Origin: Rhizoclosmatium globosum | Lineage: Eukaryota > Chytridiomycota > Chytridiomycetes > Chytridiales > Chytriomycetaceae | Length of the DNA stretch: 64,000 nucleotides | NCBI GenBank assembly: GCA_002104985.1 | Contig: MCGO01000090.1 | Coordinates: forward strand, 1-64,000 | Direction of reading: 5' to 3' | In this document: positions 1 through 14,100 of the stretch, one piece after another | Position numbering within the stretch: position 1 is the first letter of the stretch | Layout of the letters: each line of letters opens with the position of its first letter | Translations under genes and position numbers: made by a program | Notes under the pieces: model-generated | Told to the model about the DNA's origin: nothing | Seen by the model: the letters and a program-made list of their open reading frames with translations, nothing else | Database searches by the model: none

Positions 1-3000
1 ACGGAAACAAGGAGATGATTGCTCAGTTGATGTTTGAGAAGGGACTGTTCGACCAAGAAACGTATGCGGCTTCAAGTGTAACTGTTTTCTTGCTGACCTA
101 ATTTTAGGCTGGACAAGCTTCTTTTGTCAACCAATGACAAGTCCAAATTCAGCGAGAACATTTATTGGTTCGCGTCTGGTATCTACTTGGCATTCACCGA
201 AAGTCGTACCACTGAGGGTGGAGGAGTATCTCTCTCCGGATTTGCGTTCTTTTGGCCAGAAGACGCGTCTTGGGACGACACTGCAAACCAATCTGTAGTT
301 AAAAATCGTGTCGCCTTCATGAGGTTTTGTTCTTTGATTTAACTCCTCGATTATTTTATATTGATCCTTAATTGATAGATACCTTACCAAGTTGACCACT
401 GGCCAGTTTTGTCTGATGTCTCCGAATGACGTGAAAGCGATTGACTGGACAATCTCATCGTCCAGAATCTCGCACCGCAAGAGTCAACGGTATATTTTTG
501 AGGTCGTTCAATCGCAGAAGCAGGTTCGTTATTGATGAATGCAGTCCATTGTAAACTAACATTGATTTTTGTAGGAAGAGAGAGTTGAACTGGGTGATGG
601 TTTCTGCGTATCGCATACAATGATTTGTAGTGGCTCTGGCATCCTCCTCAGATTCTGGTTGGAGACAGCAATCAAGGTTTTGTTGTGTTCGCACACATTC
701 CTGAATTTACAAAGTCTGTGACAAAACCATAAGCGTTTTTCAGCTAAGGTAGAATGCCCCCACTTATAATGCCGCATATTCTTATATCTTTAGGAACCAT
801 TGTCCTCCTTTGCGTATACCTACCACATTGACACGGCTGATATGAAAACTCTTTTGGATGAAGGATTATCATCCCATTTCCCCAACGAATACTCTGCTTA
901 CACCAATCGTATCAAAGATGATGTGAATGTGGTTAAGAATCGAGTACAGGAGCTTAGACAGGAACTGGAGCGCTCAAGCCAAAAATTGACAAGGTCGTTG
1001 AACGTGAATTCATCGCCGCTGTTACTCCCTTATTTCACTTTGAAGATGAAGAAGGGAACGTTGAGGACTTAACTGCATTGACTGGGCTTGTTTGACCCAA
1101 GATAACAATACTCAGAATTTTTGAAATCTGATAAGGACACCATGCTTTCTCAATCGCCAAAAGGATTGATGGAGAGACTGGTGCAGATTATGCCATGTCG
1201 GAATCTTCTGGTTAGTTCATTTTGATTATTTTCGCTATCTAAAACCGTCTATTAGATTCTGATGATGATATGGTCATAGTTGAGGACGATCGAATGAAGG
1301 TGGATCAAAACGATTCAAAGCTGGGGATTACGCACAGATGCAACCCTGCATCAAAGAAGATCTTATAGCAGATGAGATGTTGGAAGATGGAAACGAAACT
1401 CAAGATGGCCCCCTTGACGTGGACGAAATTGAACTCTTAAAAGACCGCATGAAGCGTATCAACATATCGGGTTTGAGAAAAAATCTTAACCTTTTGAAGG
1501 AAACGACAACTGTTATTGGTAAAATTGGGAAAAGTGTGGCCGAATTTCTGTCAGGTCAACAATCAGAGAACAAAAAGTACCTCCCTCTTCTCACAAAACA
1601 CAATGTACTGATATATATACCTCAGGAAACAAACAAAGGGAGCTTTAAATCGTTTCGAGATTTCAGAGGAGGACCGAATCCTTCTTACCAAGGCACTGAA
1701 ATCAGAGGCACGCGACGACATCATTGTTGAATTTAAGTCTTGGTGCTTGATCACTTTACGTGACCTTCAAAAATCATTTTTTGAAGACTGGTTGAACAAG
1801 AAATGCCGTACAAAGAGAGAAGAATTGACCGCAATTTGTAAAGTAACAGCCCGAGAGCACTTGGAGAGTCTTATTTCAGCGTTGAATTCAAAAATGCTTT
1901 CACCGAAGGGGTTTGTGCTTGGATGTATCTGCTTTCCTAAACGTTTTTAATAGGCAATGGAATGTCGTCAGAGTGAGCAAGCACTATTAACGGTAGTTGA
2001 AGAGTCCTTGGAGCCAGCCTCTCTGAAATGCTCAGTGTTCTCTATGACGTTGCCTGAACACGACGTGCTCAAAATGAAAACAAATTTAAAACACATCCCG
2101 GGCCCTTACTTCTCTGGTTATTCGAAATGGAACTCATTATCATTTCCAGCAACCTATGTGATCCGGTTTGTAACATTGGCAAGTTTTTCGAAAAACTGAT
2201 TCTTTTTCCAAAGTCACATTCAGTTTTTGAATCAAATGCTGCTTGTGATCGCAGATGATCCAGAAGCTGAAAAAACGCATATTTATACTGTTCCGCCTGG
2301 TACAAATCGGCTTGATTCGAGGAAGTCGTTTCATCGAGAAAGACTTGGCGATGACTACCATGTGTCTGTGAATGAAAAGCTAGGGATGTTGGCATTTCTT
2401 ACGTCAAAGTTGAGAGTAAGGTATTCTCAATTCAAACTATCCACTCATATATTCTCAGCTCGTCATATTCAAATTCAACGAAAAGTTAACCATGCTTTCT
2501 GGTTATGGTCAAGAGCACAACTTGGCTTTGCTGTATGGAGCTGAAATGGTGAAAGTAAGAAACGGTGGTTTATGCTGGGTTTCTGGAAAAGACGAACTTT
2601 GTATTATACAAGAGTCCGGCGACTGTCGCATCTTCCAGCTTGCCACGTGAGGGTTTCTTAAAATGCAAAGAGATCAACTAAATCATATTTTAGGCAACAA
2701 TTCCGTCCTGCCGGTTTTGCAGTATCTGAGACGGCTTCAAATTTTATGTCTACACCCGATGGCGCATGTTTAGTGTATCGAGAATCGTCGATTTTGTCGT
2801 CTCGTCTTGTTTTCAAATATTGGGGATCATACAAAGAAGTCTATCATGATTTTCCAACGGACTTTGATACGACAGCGTTCAATATATCTGCCGTTGGACC
2901 GATGCACAAATCATTTCTTCTTTCGTTTAACTTCAACGGAAAAGAACTTTTGAGTTCCGTAGTGAACATTTTTCGGGAAGAGTTAGAGTAAGTGTTACAT

Positions 3001-6000
3001 TCATTTATCATTTTAATATTGATGATTTTCAGCACAAACTTTCAACGTGTGAATGGTGGTAACTCAGCTGACGACATAGTGTTAACTGCCAAAGCGAGAA
3101 GTTGTATGTTGAAAGTTTGGTCAAGTATATGGACTCGTAAGTAAACATATTTATAATCTAATGATCATCTGATACAAAATAGAGTTTCCTATTATGCCTG
3201 CTTTTGAGCGAACACCATGGACTGGTGATCAAACTGAGCCTTTCATGACTATTATCACGAACGCCTCGTTGGATCAAAATCAATGCAAAGCTTACTGGAA
3301 AAATATGATCGAGTAAGTCCGCGTTGCGAATACATCCTATATACTAAGATTTTCGCAGTAATTTCAAAATTTCGACTCAAAAGCCAGCCGGCGATTCTCT
3401 TTCGCGTGTCCAACTATCAGTTGCACGATGTGATGAATTTGACTATAATGCATTCAGTTCTGTTTTTCATGCAGGCGAATGGTTGATAAGCTTGGTGTCA
3501 TTGATACCTATCCAATTAGCCATCGCTAGAGATAGCCAATTTATTCCTCTCAAAGATGGAATTCAAACTGCCGATGTTATTGGTGCTGATTTTAATGCGT
3601 TAGTCAAAAACCTCAGCTTAGGATGGTACGAGTCGCTCTTTGCATATTATTCGCATCTTGTAAGGATCGTTGATTTCAATATTGTAAATAATAACTTGTA
3701 ATCGAATAGCCGGTACGTGTTGTCTCCAGTATGGGCGAGCAATCGGTCGGAAAATCTTACTCGTTGAACCATCTCTCCGATACATCATTTGCTAGCTCCG
3801 CCATGAGAACAACCGAGGTTTGTTTACAATACATAACAGACTGATGAAATAATACATAAAAACTAGGGTGTTTGGATGACGGCGTCCGCAAACTCGAAAA
3901 GCCTAATCGTGTGTCTTGACTTTGAGGGTGTCCAGTCTGTTGAGCGCTCTGTTCAAGAAGATACATTTCTGGTCTTATTGTGGGTCTCAATCATGTATTC
4001 TACTTTTCACTCACCAAGACTTTCGAAGCAACACGGCTATTTCCAACTTGATTTTATTCCGTAACAACTTTGTACTGGCTCGAAGTATTCAGGAACTTTT
4101 TACGAGGTACGTTTTTTATAACTGTTGGCGATATTCTAATTTGTTTTTAAGTTTCCAAGCTTCCTCATCAGTCTTGGACCCAGAAAAGAACCGACCCCTT
4201 TTGTTCAATTCTTATCTGGCTGTAATTGTGCGAGATGTTGTTCCTCAGGATCGCGATGGGATCGTCCAAGAATTCAGGTAATAGCATCTCTAGAAGGATC
4301 GCTTGAAACTAACGCACACCAGATCCAAAATTGCCACTATCATCTACAAGGAGAAGAACAACAATTTCATCTCCAAGCTGTTTGGACAAAAGCTTGAAAT
4401 TGTAAGAGTTTCACAGCTTGGTACTGATCTAAATGTCAACAGATTCCTTGGCCCGTAATCCAAGACTCCGACTTCTACGAGGAGTTCTACTACTTGAAAG
4501 ACATCCTTGAGTCGCAGGAAGGATACAAAGATGGAATCACTTTTCTGAGAATCTTGAAAACTCTTATGATCAAACTTAAAGTTGCAGACTGGTCCAGCAT
4601 TGATTCATCAATGATTCAGCAACGCGTCAACTGGCTCTTGCATTCTCTTCCTCTCGCATTTTCTCATGGATTATCAGAATTACTTCCTGATGAAGAGCCT
4701 CTGATGGTTTGTTCGAAGTTTGATTTAGTTAATAACTCACTCTGTTTATTTAGAATTTGGATACAAACGAGCCAATTATTAACACCAAAGACACTGGATT
4801 CATATTCTTAACAGATGTAAACGGCATTACCTCTCAGAGCCTTCTTTCCGCCGTAAACGTGTATGAGGCTGAGCACCCTCGACATGTGAATGAAATCGAC
4901 TGGCTCTCGGGTTTAGAATCCTTCATCCAAGAGCTGATTGACGAGCGAGTCAGAACCGTTAAAATTGGATCTCATCCAACTTAGCTGCCTTCAAACCGAA
5001 AGCTTCAGATGTTGAAACACTCAACCGCAAGTTTGAAGAAATCAAGATTGATATCATGGGAAGTTTGACACTTTGCAAAGCTACGTGCAGCGACTGTTTG
5101 TTGACTTGCGTAATGGAAAAGAAACATGATGGAAAACATGACTGTGGTACAAACCATAAGTGTCCAAGCGTTTGTGAGTTCAACGAAAATCATGATGATG
5201 GGGCTATTTGCGGTTTGAAAGCCAATCACGAAGGCGCTCACTTCTGTGTAAGTCTAAACGCAACGAATATTTTACTCAAACTAATCAAAATTTTCAGGAA
5301 ATCTCAAAACACTCATGCGGACTTTCTTGTGGATTAAGCCAACATGTTGGATGCGCTGTTAACTGCACCAAGGTATTTACTATAAGAGAACGCTTTAATT
5401 ATCTGATGCAAATAGCCCGCAAAACATGCAGAATCAGAGCACCGTTGTTCTTCAACTCTCCATAAATGTGGAAAGCCGTGTTCGCTCAGCAACATTAAAA
5501 CGAACAAAGGCCACGACAAGTACTCTTGTCCAGGCGTCTGTGCTCTTCCATACGATCAACCACACGGAGATGACGAGCATATGTGTTCTGATACACTAGC
5601 TTGCCCAATCGAATGTTTCCTCTGTAAACGAGCCTGCGCCACTCGCGATCACTTTCATGGAAAAGCTAATGACAGTATTCATTTGTGTGGCCAAGAGCAC
5701 CCATGCAAAATGAAATGTGAAGATGAAGGAATTTGTAAGATTGAACAGCAGCCTCAGGCTGTTGAAGCTCAATTTGTTGGAGCACACAGCACATTCACTT
5801 ACACAAAGGTAAGCAGGCCAACTGAAACTACTTTACGCTTGCTTAAATTCAACGAACAGCAAGAGCAAATTGCTGTCAAACTTCTCTGTTGCAAGGTCAT
5901 TCCTGCCAATCAAATCTCGCATGAAGGGAGCCACGTTCACTACGCCGATCCAAAAGACAATTTCCATTACTGTGATGCGAGGTGTCCCGATTGCTTGTGA

Positions 6001-7513
6001 GCTGATTATGGGACTCTGCTTTGTTATCTCATATTCTTGCAATCAGGTATTTCTGTGATCGCCCAAGAGGCCACACCCAAGCGTTACATCACACATCTCA
6101 CGGAAATATGATTCAAACACAGTGGGCTTTTACGGACGAGACTGGTATTGTTGAGGTGAAGGGGCACAAGTTTGGCAGTGGTGATGGTGGTGCCCCTTTG
6201 CTCTGTTCCATGGTTTGCCGCGATCTTGGTCGGCACATTCACATTGAGTAAGCTTGAAAGAGTTTCTACCTCCATACTGAGCAATTATTTCAGCTACTGC
6301 CGTCATAATCCGAAGACGGAGGCGTTTGCGAGAATCACAATAACTTGGAACACGTTCAGGATGTTATGTCTCCTCATCCAGAGAGACCTAAAGACTTGAT
6401 TACTCACAAGCTGAAGTGGGAGCGTAACGGGTTTGAGGGTATGGCGTAATAATTTAAAGATGTTGTATTAACTTATATGTATAGACCCCTATGAAAACGA
6501 TTTACAGGAAGAATTCAAGTTGTGTGACCATTACTGTTCGGACCTGAACACCGAGGGGCGCACCTTCATTTTGTACTCAACCGCTTTTCCATCCACCGTA
6601 GCATACTTAAGTCCTGGCCAACTTGGGCACATCTCTAGTAAGTCGATTTACTATCTAATAAAATTCCTGATTTCTTTTTCTGTAGCTGACGGCCATGTTT
6701 TGCCTGTGCTGATCATTTTAAAAGTGCCTATCACATGTAAGTCGTGTCCACTCATGCGCCATCGAATATCTATTTATCAATATTCTATATAGTATTTTCG
6801 TTCTCGACCAGAGCAGCTCCATGTCACATAATGACCGACAGCCATTGCAGGGAACAGCAGTAACAGCTTCATTGAACAGAACACATCCAAATCGTCTTGG
6901 GGCCGTATACAGTGCTTGCCATTCGTTCTGGACCGCTCGCAAGGCCAACCAGCAACCTGGAATCACCCGCCGCGATGCGTATTCGGTCATAATGTTCAAC
7001 GGCACTTCAAGAGTTGTGGTCGAAAACGATTTTACAAAATCACCTGATGAGTTGCTGGGAGAGTTACAGACGTACTATCCAAAGTACGGCACTAATTTCC
7101 GTCATGCTATCGAAAACGTTCAGCAAGTGGTTCTTCGTAACCAACACCAAGATCGTATGCCTGTAGTAATTTTCCTCTCTGATGGTGAAGATAGATGTCC
7201 CGATGTGGCTCTGGAATCGCTCTGCAACGCGGCACCGCAAAAGATTCTCCTCAAGACCATTATTTTCGGATCTGGAGGCTCCTCTTTACAAAGAATGGCG
7301 TCCATAGCCGATGATTACTACCAAAGAGCTGGAGGAGACGCCAATTCTTGTACATTCCACCAAGCTTTGACGGAAGTCAATTTGGCGGAGACTTTCCTTG
7401 GAATTGCTCAATCCCTATCCAATACACGAGCGCTTTATTCCGTTCTTAAAAGGTCTCCTCTGGGGTTATCATTTATGCTTTGCAGTTATCTTCATTTTTG
7501 CGGTATGCAGTGA
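1..7513 (+). CDS. Giant VLIG/GBP-like GTPase with Cys-rich modules and C-terminal VWA domain (5' end outside window)
   Basis: Many small exons read through on the plus strand; the 5' end lies left of the window. A dynamin-superfamily-like GTPase core is visible: P-loop GEQSVGKS at 3734-3757, a TTEGVWM switch region, and a G3 motif DFEG at 3918-3929, followed after an intron by NTAISNLILFRNNF. This arrangement is like guanylate-binding and very-large-inducible GTPases. A Cys/His-rich stretch follows at about 5050-6250, with repeated C-x-C and H-x-G-x-H spacing that looks zinc-binding. The C-terminus is a von Willebrand A domain whose MIDAS begins DQSSS at 6806, with FLSDGEDRC near 7170. An AATAAA lies at 7530. 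Exon joins at the left edge (about 78-112) and near 7455-7488 are not resolved. Related multidomain proteins occur in fungi; their role is not established. Calling this innate-defence-like is inference from animal GBP/VLIG proteins. Confidence 0.72.
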
Positions 7514-7523
7514 AACCATTGTA

Positions 7524-8114
7524 GCAATTAATAAAGTATTGTTTTATCAAAGTTGAAAAGGAAAGATCGCCAAGACTTTAGATTTTCAATGTTAAGTTGA
7601 CAAATATCAGGTTTTTATATATTCTCATTGTTAAAGTATTATCATGTCTCTCCTGTTCCTTTCAAACAATATCCAAGTTGACAAATTGGATCGTGGCTTA
7701 GCACCTTCATTGATTTCAAAGATCACACACTTATTCAGAAGAATAGTGGGTCCTTCAACGTTCATTTTGGCGGAATGAATGCACATTGTCATGTGACTGA
7801 AAAAGCTGACAAATGTTGCATCGCCTCACACACTAACGTAAAAACAAGGAGGAGATAATAAGGTTACAGAGCCCAGTGTAGCGGCAGTTATTTCTCTCTT
7901 GTGATAGAAACGTCAATGGTTTCAGTGTTATTTTTCCTTGTCTATATATGCGCTTGGATCATTTTTGTCTTGAGCGATGAGAAATAAAGACGTCTTAAGA
8001 TACGCGTCCAGGCAATATCATCAATTTAAGTTTTGGCATAATGAATGTACATTTGTGAAGTGACTGAAAAAGAGCTGACAATTGTTAAATCACTTCGGTC
8101 AGCTTGAGCAAGCA
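7524..8114. other. Spacer between the VWA-GTPase gene and the Helitron ORF
   Basis: No convincing coding sequence. The stretch contains an imperfect direct repeat described separately. It should hold the 5' end of the Helitron-like element. No unambiguous 5'-TC terminus could be fixed by eye. Confidence 0.5.
7765..8090. repeat. Imperfect direct repeat just upstream of the Helitron ORF
   Basis: About 58-60 nt at 7765-7822 recurs at 8031-8090. Both units share TTTTGGC, AATGAATG, a TGTGACTGAAAAA-like block (GTGACTGAAAAA in both) and GCTGACAA, with scattered mismatches. The second unit runs into the first coding exon of the transposon protein. It may be a terminal or promoter repeat of the element. 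Confidence 0.55.
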
Positions 8115-11100
8115 ATGAACATAACAGTGTGCCAGGAAATCGAAACATGGACAGAAGATTATCTTCGAAGCTTCCGCAAAGGAGTTCTCATTAGTGCTTG
8201 CCGTGCCTTTGGGATTGTTGTCGGGTCTCGTCCAACCATTAGTAACATTATATCAGCCATGATGTCGTTCCAACAACAGCAGCAAGGCCAACCTGAGCAA
8301 TATGCTCCAGTGATTCGGCAGAGAACAGCAACTGATCGTCGCAATGATCGACACAATCCTCTACGAACACGAGTTCAAATTTCACTTTCAAATTCCTCTA
8401 CAAACAGCCGTCGAACTCCAACCTCGCGCGCTGTGTCAGACCAATCGCATAATGCTCGCCGTATAGAACAGCGAAATGTAGAATCACTCCAACAGGCTGA
8501 GTTGGAAGCTGTAACAGCTTCAACTATTCTTCATAAAGTCACTTTGCCAACAGCAGCTGAACTCCATGGCTTCGATCGATATCCAGAGACAGCAATAGCA
8601 ATGTTTATGGACCAAGTAAGGAAGTGTCTTGATTGGATCAGACTGAACGGTTTTTCAGGGAAACTTAGGATACTTCGGCCAGTATGATTCTGTTGAAACC
8701 CTGGTTACCAAGACAGAACGTGAAGTAGTCACACCTCAAGTATTCCACAAGAAACTTTCCGACTACCAATCAGTCCACAATCTTTCTGCGAAGCCATCAA
8801 CTTGCGCATCTTGCGGCTGTCGTCGCTATGATTCCAAGGAATACATGTTTCCGCTCGAAGCTATAAAAGACGTTTTTGAGCTCACAAATGAACAGCGAGA
8901 GCGATATTTGGGGATTCCCGACGTTTATAAACCCATACTTGGAGTTTGGGTAGAACAAGGAAAATACTTCAATCTTCATCCTCACACTCGATCAACACAA
9001 ACAATTCACGATTCAACAGTGAGTCCGTGCATCGCGAAGAACATTCGCTTATAATTTTGAAGGTGTCTCTCTTTCCTTTATGTGAAAGTTGCGCAGATCT
9101 GTTTCTGAACAGTCATAAATGCGCTACGTACTGTCTGCAATCTGGATTTGACTTTGGGAACCAAACTGCTGCGCTTTCAATCCTTGGAATTCAAAGTGTT
9201 TCAGTATTCACTTCGTTTGTCGTTCAAAGAGTCGTCACACATGCAGTGTTACACAAAGTTGTTCCACGTAGTTCAGGAGCGTCAATTGCCGTAACTGGCC
9301 ATGTGATTTCTACGCCAATTACGAATTCGTTGTTTCAACGCGTTGGGCTGCCACACCACAATATCCCTGACTTCCACCAGTTTCATGTCATTGGTACCAA
9401 AACTCATTGGGAAACATTGAAGACGATGATCCGTCAACAAAAATTATCCCAGTTCACGGTAAGCTTTGACCAAATCATTCATCAACTAAAGATAACTGCT
9501 AGCTTCCTGCTGATGATGTTCGTAAATTATCAAAGATGCTGTATGCTATCAATCCGGATTTCAAAACCAGCATTGTGGACGAAGCTGCGTTCAACGCATT
9601 CGTCGACAACATAACCCAAGATACTATGGATGCAATAATTGAAGACCTGTTGGAAAATGCTGTTGTGTCAGAAGATCCCGAGATAGCCGAGGAAGAACTC
9701 AACAGTTCAGACTCATATTTTCGAGGACAGCCGCAATACAGTGACGAAGACCAGGAGTTTTACGCTAATACAGTCATAACAAATTCTGTTCATATGTCGA
9801 ATCCGTCGGAAATATCGGCTCCAACGTCTGATGACCTGAATAAAATGTTGTTAGCGGCAATGACGGCTGCCACTCAAGATCCTATGGAAGAACGTAAGCC
9901 AATCCTTTGAATCTATAATATACTCACCAAAACAAGCTCGTGAAAAAGATTCTATGACGTTGGATAGTTTCCTTCAAGAAACAATGCCTGATGTACTCCA
10001 AGAAAATCAACTGAACGGGACACAAGCAACAGTGATCTCGTCGTTGGTAGGACGTGATTGTGTTAAAGCCGGTTACTAACGTTCCCCTGTGCAGATGGTG
10101 CACTTTTGAGCGAATTTGAACAGCTTGATGACATATTGCTGGGAGCATTTCCTTTGTTATATCTCCTTGGACGAGGGGTGATTGCTGATGGAGATGACTG
10201 CAACTTAGTATCTATGACGCCCGGCTTGCTCGATTACCACCTGCATCAGTATCAAAATCAGTTCTGTGATGATCCCCGTTGGCTTGCACTTATGTACAAT
10301 ATGAAACAGCGTCACTCAGTTCTTCGTTCAATCAAAATGAAAGCAAAGCGTAAAGACAAGAATTACGAGCACCTCGTCCAACTGCTCAACTCTGATATGT
10401 TCAAAGACGACTTATTGCGAGCTAAACGTGAACCTGACAGTAAATGGTCTTTAAAGTTCCTCAAAAAGCTTTCAACTCTGGTCAATCGAATTGGAGGAAC
10501 TGTTCCTTACACAGTTCAACAAAGAAGTCAGGTTATATCACAATTGTTCTCTTTGGTGCGATACAATGGATTGCATTTAATGTTTATCACTATCTCAACT
10601 GGTGACAGCGACAACCCACGCATCTTCCGATTGATCTCAACAGAGGCAATTGATGGTGTAGAAATACCATTACCAGATTTGCCTGAACGCATTAAGCTTG
10701 CTGCAGTGCATCCAGGAACTTGTGCCAAAATCTTCAAACAGCAAATGGAGGCCATATATGAAGTCCTTATAGGGATTAAGCCGTCCTATATCAGCCGTCG
10801 GTCAATTCCTCTTGAAAATCGAGGGATAGGAATGGGAGGGACTCCAGTGAGTTACGGATTTGTTGCTGAGGTAAATGAATTACGCTGGTTTGAAACACTC
10901 TAACATAAAATCAAGGTTACTGGAACAAATCACCTGCACAGTCACGGGTGCTTAGTAACTCGAATCGGTCCCGACATCATGCAGCGTGCCATTGATATTC
11001 CCGAGCTACAAGATGCAATTGCCAAAGCCTTGGATTCGTTTGTGACTGCAAGTTTACCTGAAATGTACTATGACCTTATTGAGAGATTCCCAAATTTTAA

Positions 11101-14100
11101 GACACTTCTTCCGCGAACTGGGACAACCATGTCACCGCTCAATGATGGAAATGAGTTGGAATTCCGTTTCTGTACACAAATAGCTCAAACAAACATACAT
11201 GAGCACTGTCACACCTGCCACAAACTTCCGAATGGAAAATACTGCTGTCGAATGGGATACGGCCGGTCGCCAAATCCCGAAGGGACGCGCCCAGTGTTCT
11301 ACAAGCTGGACAATAATAATGTTGTTGAAGCATACATTGAGGACTTTGGACCCTATCCTTCCTGTGGCCATGAACAAGCAGAATACACAATCCACCCTCC
11401 AGTTGACAGACGTCATGTGACTTGGGTGCTGTTCAGACGCGAATCTGACACGTACTTCGTTGAAACGTCGAAAATGCTGTCACTCGCCATCAATGGAAAC
11501 AGCACTGTAGGAATAACGACTGGAATGGTTTCTGGAATGAACGGTATATTTTACACCTCAAACTACATGGGCAAAGACGGAGACTCCATTCTTGCGAATA
11601 TAATTCCATGCATTATGCAAGCCAAGAAATCAGCAGAACGACATCCTTCAAGAGCGGAGGATGCTGACACGTCCTTCCGCAAGGACTTATTTTTGGTTCA
11701 AAAATTGATGAATAACCTCAATGCTGTTCAAGAAACGTCAGCCCCAATGATGGCCCTCATGTTGTTGGGTGAGACTTGCAGTAAATTGTCGGAAGTACTT
11801 AACAGTTGACAGGTTACCCATCAAATGTTTTCAGTTGCTCATTTAAAATGGTTGACACTGAAGCTACGCGAAAGTATTTGATGCAAGAAGGCTATGGCAG
11901 TTCCGAGTCAACTATGGATTCTGATGATGACGAAATCGACTCAGACGACAATAGCGATGAAAGCATTGACGCTTCCGACTCCGCTGGTGAATTCAAGTTC
12001 GTTACGGGTTGTAAACTAAAACAACATTACATTTAGTTGCGTCTTTGACTGCTTTCATTCCACTAGCAGAAGACGATGACATAATGAATGACGGAGGAAT
12101 CATTACGATCAAAACTCGATCAGAAATGTGGGACCACCGTGGACCTGAGCTGAAGGATATGATATTCGTAATTTGGGATTGTTGCGTAACAGTTCAAAAG
12201 AAATCAGAGAAAGACATTATAGACCAAGTTACGAGACACAAATCTGGACGGTTTCCTTTTCTACCAGGCTTTGCTGACAGTTTGATTCAAGTCCTCAAAG
12301 TCAAACAACAAGTTCCCATGTACTATGGCGTAATTCCGACAAATCCTGGGCTTCCCACACACCCTCCTACGTACAACTGGTCACTACGTGCTCGACTTTG
12401 GGCGCAAACAGTTATTGCCAACTTTTCCACTTGGTCTGTGGCAAGTGGCTTAGAACCTCCTTACGAGCCTACATATGAAGGAGTCTGCAATTATCTTCGA
12501 CACCTTTCTCGCCAAGGAGCTCCTGTATGTGATCATCAATTACACCAACTAATACTACGCGCAACAACGTCTCTATCTCCCGACAAGAATCTTGCACGAG
12601 CACTTAAGATGTTTACACATCGTGACGTTGACAAGTGGAACGTGGAAGAAAGAAGATCTCACGCTTCACATAACCTCCGAAATACTGACTTTGATGGCAC
12701 ACTCAACGAAAAAGCTTGTGACGTTTTCCTCTCCGATGACTTTGACAAAGATGATATGATGGACGAGTGTCCGTGGCGACCAAAGTTTAAGTTGTACATC
12801 CACAATATAAGCACGCAAGTTTACTTGCCTGCAGTTGCACTATTAGTCGAGCGCCAAGACCAGAGGCAGGCAAGAAATGCGACATCCACTGATGCCCACA
12901 ATCTGATCTATATGCCTTCTTCCCCAAATTTTATTACGGAAACAATTTCAAAAATGCGCGTAACTGTTGTGAAATCGATTAATGAGAGTGAAGACTCATC
13001 TTCAGACAGTGAATCAACCGAAACAACCGAGGGTCGAAATTATAGAGAATCACCTCATTCAATGCAAGAAACCCAGTCTACTTCAACGCCTAATTTACAA
13101 CAAGGACCCATCATTGCCCCACGCCACCTTAATAGCGAACAGGCTCAAATATTTTCAAGAGTAGTTAATGATTTCACGTCTACCACTGCCGCAGCTCTTG
13201 GTATCAACGGAAATCCCGGCACTGGAAAGTCCTTCCTTACGCTTGAGATCTACTCTGAGCTTCAAAAACGCCTTCCCGACGTAAAAATAGTGTGCAGTGC
13301 TTTTTGTGGGGGTCCCGCTGCTGCACTTCCCCGGGGAACTACATGTCACTACGCGTACGGACTCACATCAAACTCGAAGAAAGGAACAGCCGAGAAAGAC
13401 AAACCATTGAACGCTCAACAATTGGAACGAATGAGAGAACGATTTGGTATTGACCCAATTATCATAATTGATGAGTTTTCACTTGTAAGTCAACAGCTTC
13501 TTGGTCGCATTAATGCAAGATTAATCGAAATAACGGGCAAATCTTTGCCCCAACTCCGAGTCCTTTTGGTCGGTGATGCTCATCAAATAGACCCACTAGA
13601 CGGACATGCTTTGATACGCCCTGCAACAGTTGCAGCTGGGATATCCGGCGCTTCATACTTCAGCACTGTGCAGCACATGATTCTCTCAATAATTATGCGT
13701 TCTGGAGAGGATAAAGCTCATTGCGAACGAATACATAGCCTAGCAGACATCTCCAATATCACACCTCTAGCTAATGGTCATATTCTTGGAAAGCTTGAAG
13801 ACATCACGCCTAACGACATTATATCTGATCCATCATGGGCATCAGAAAGCCACGTTTTAACACCTAGCAAGAAGTTGATTCCAGAATTCTGCCACTTGCT
13901 TTCTCAAGTTGACGTAAAAATCTCAACAAAACACAGAATTCTGTGGCCAGCCGTGCTGATATCTCGAATAAACCAAAACACAACAAACTTCTTGGAAACG
14001 ACATCTTTGTTGGCAGCAAAAGAGATCTTTGTCTACTGGTCAACAGTTTTTATGATAGGGAATCAGTTAAATCAATTTGGAATAGGTAAGAAACCAAAAT

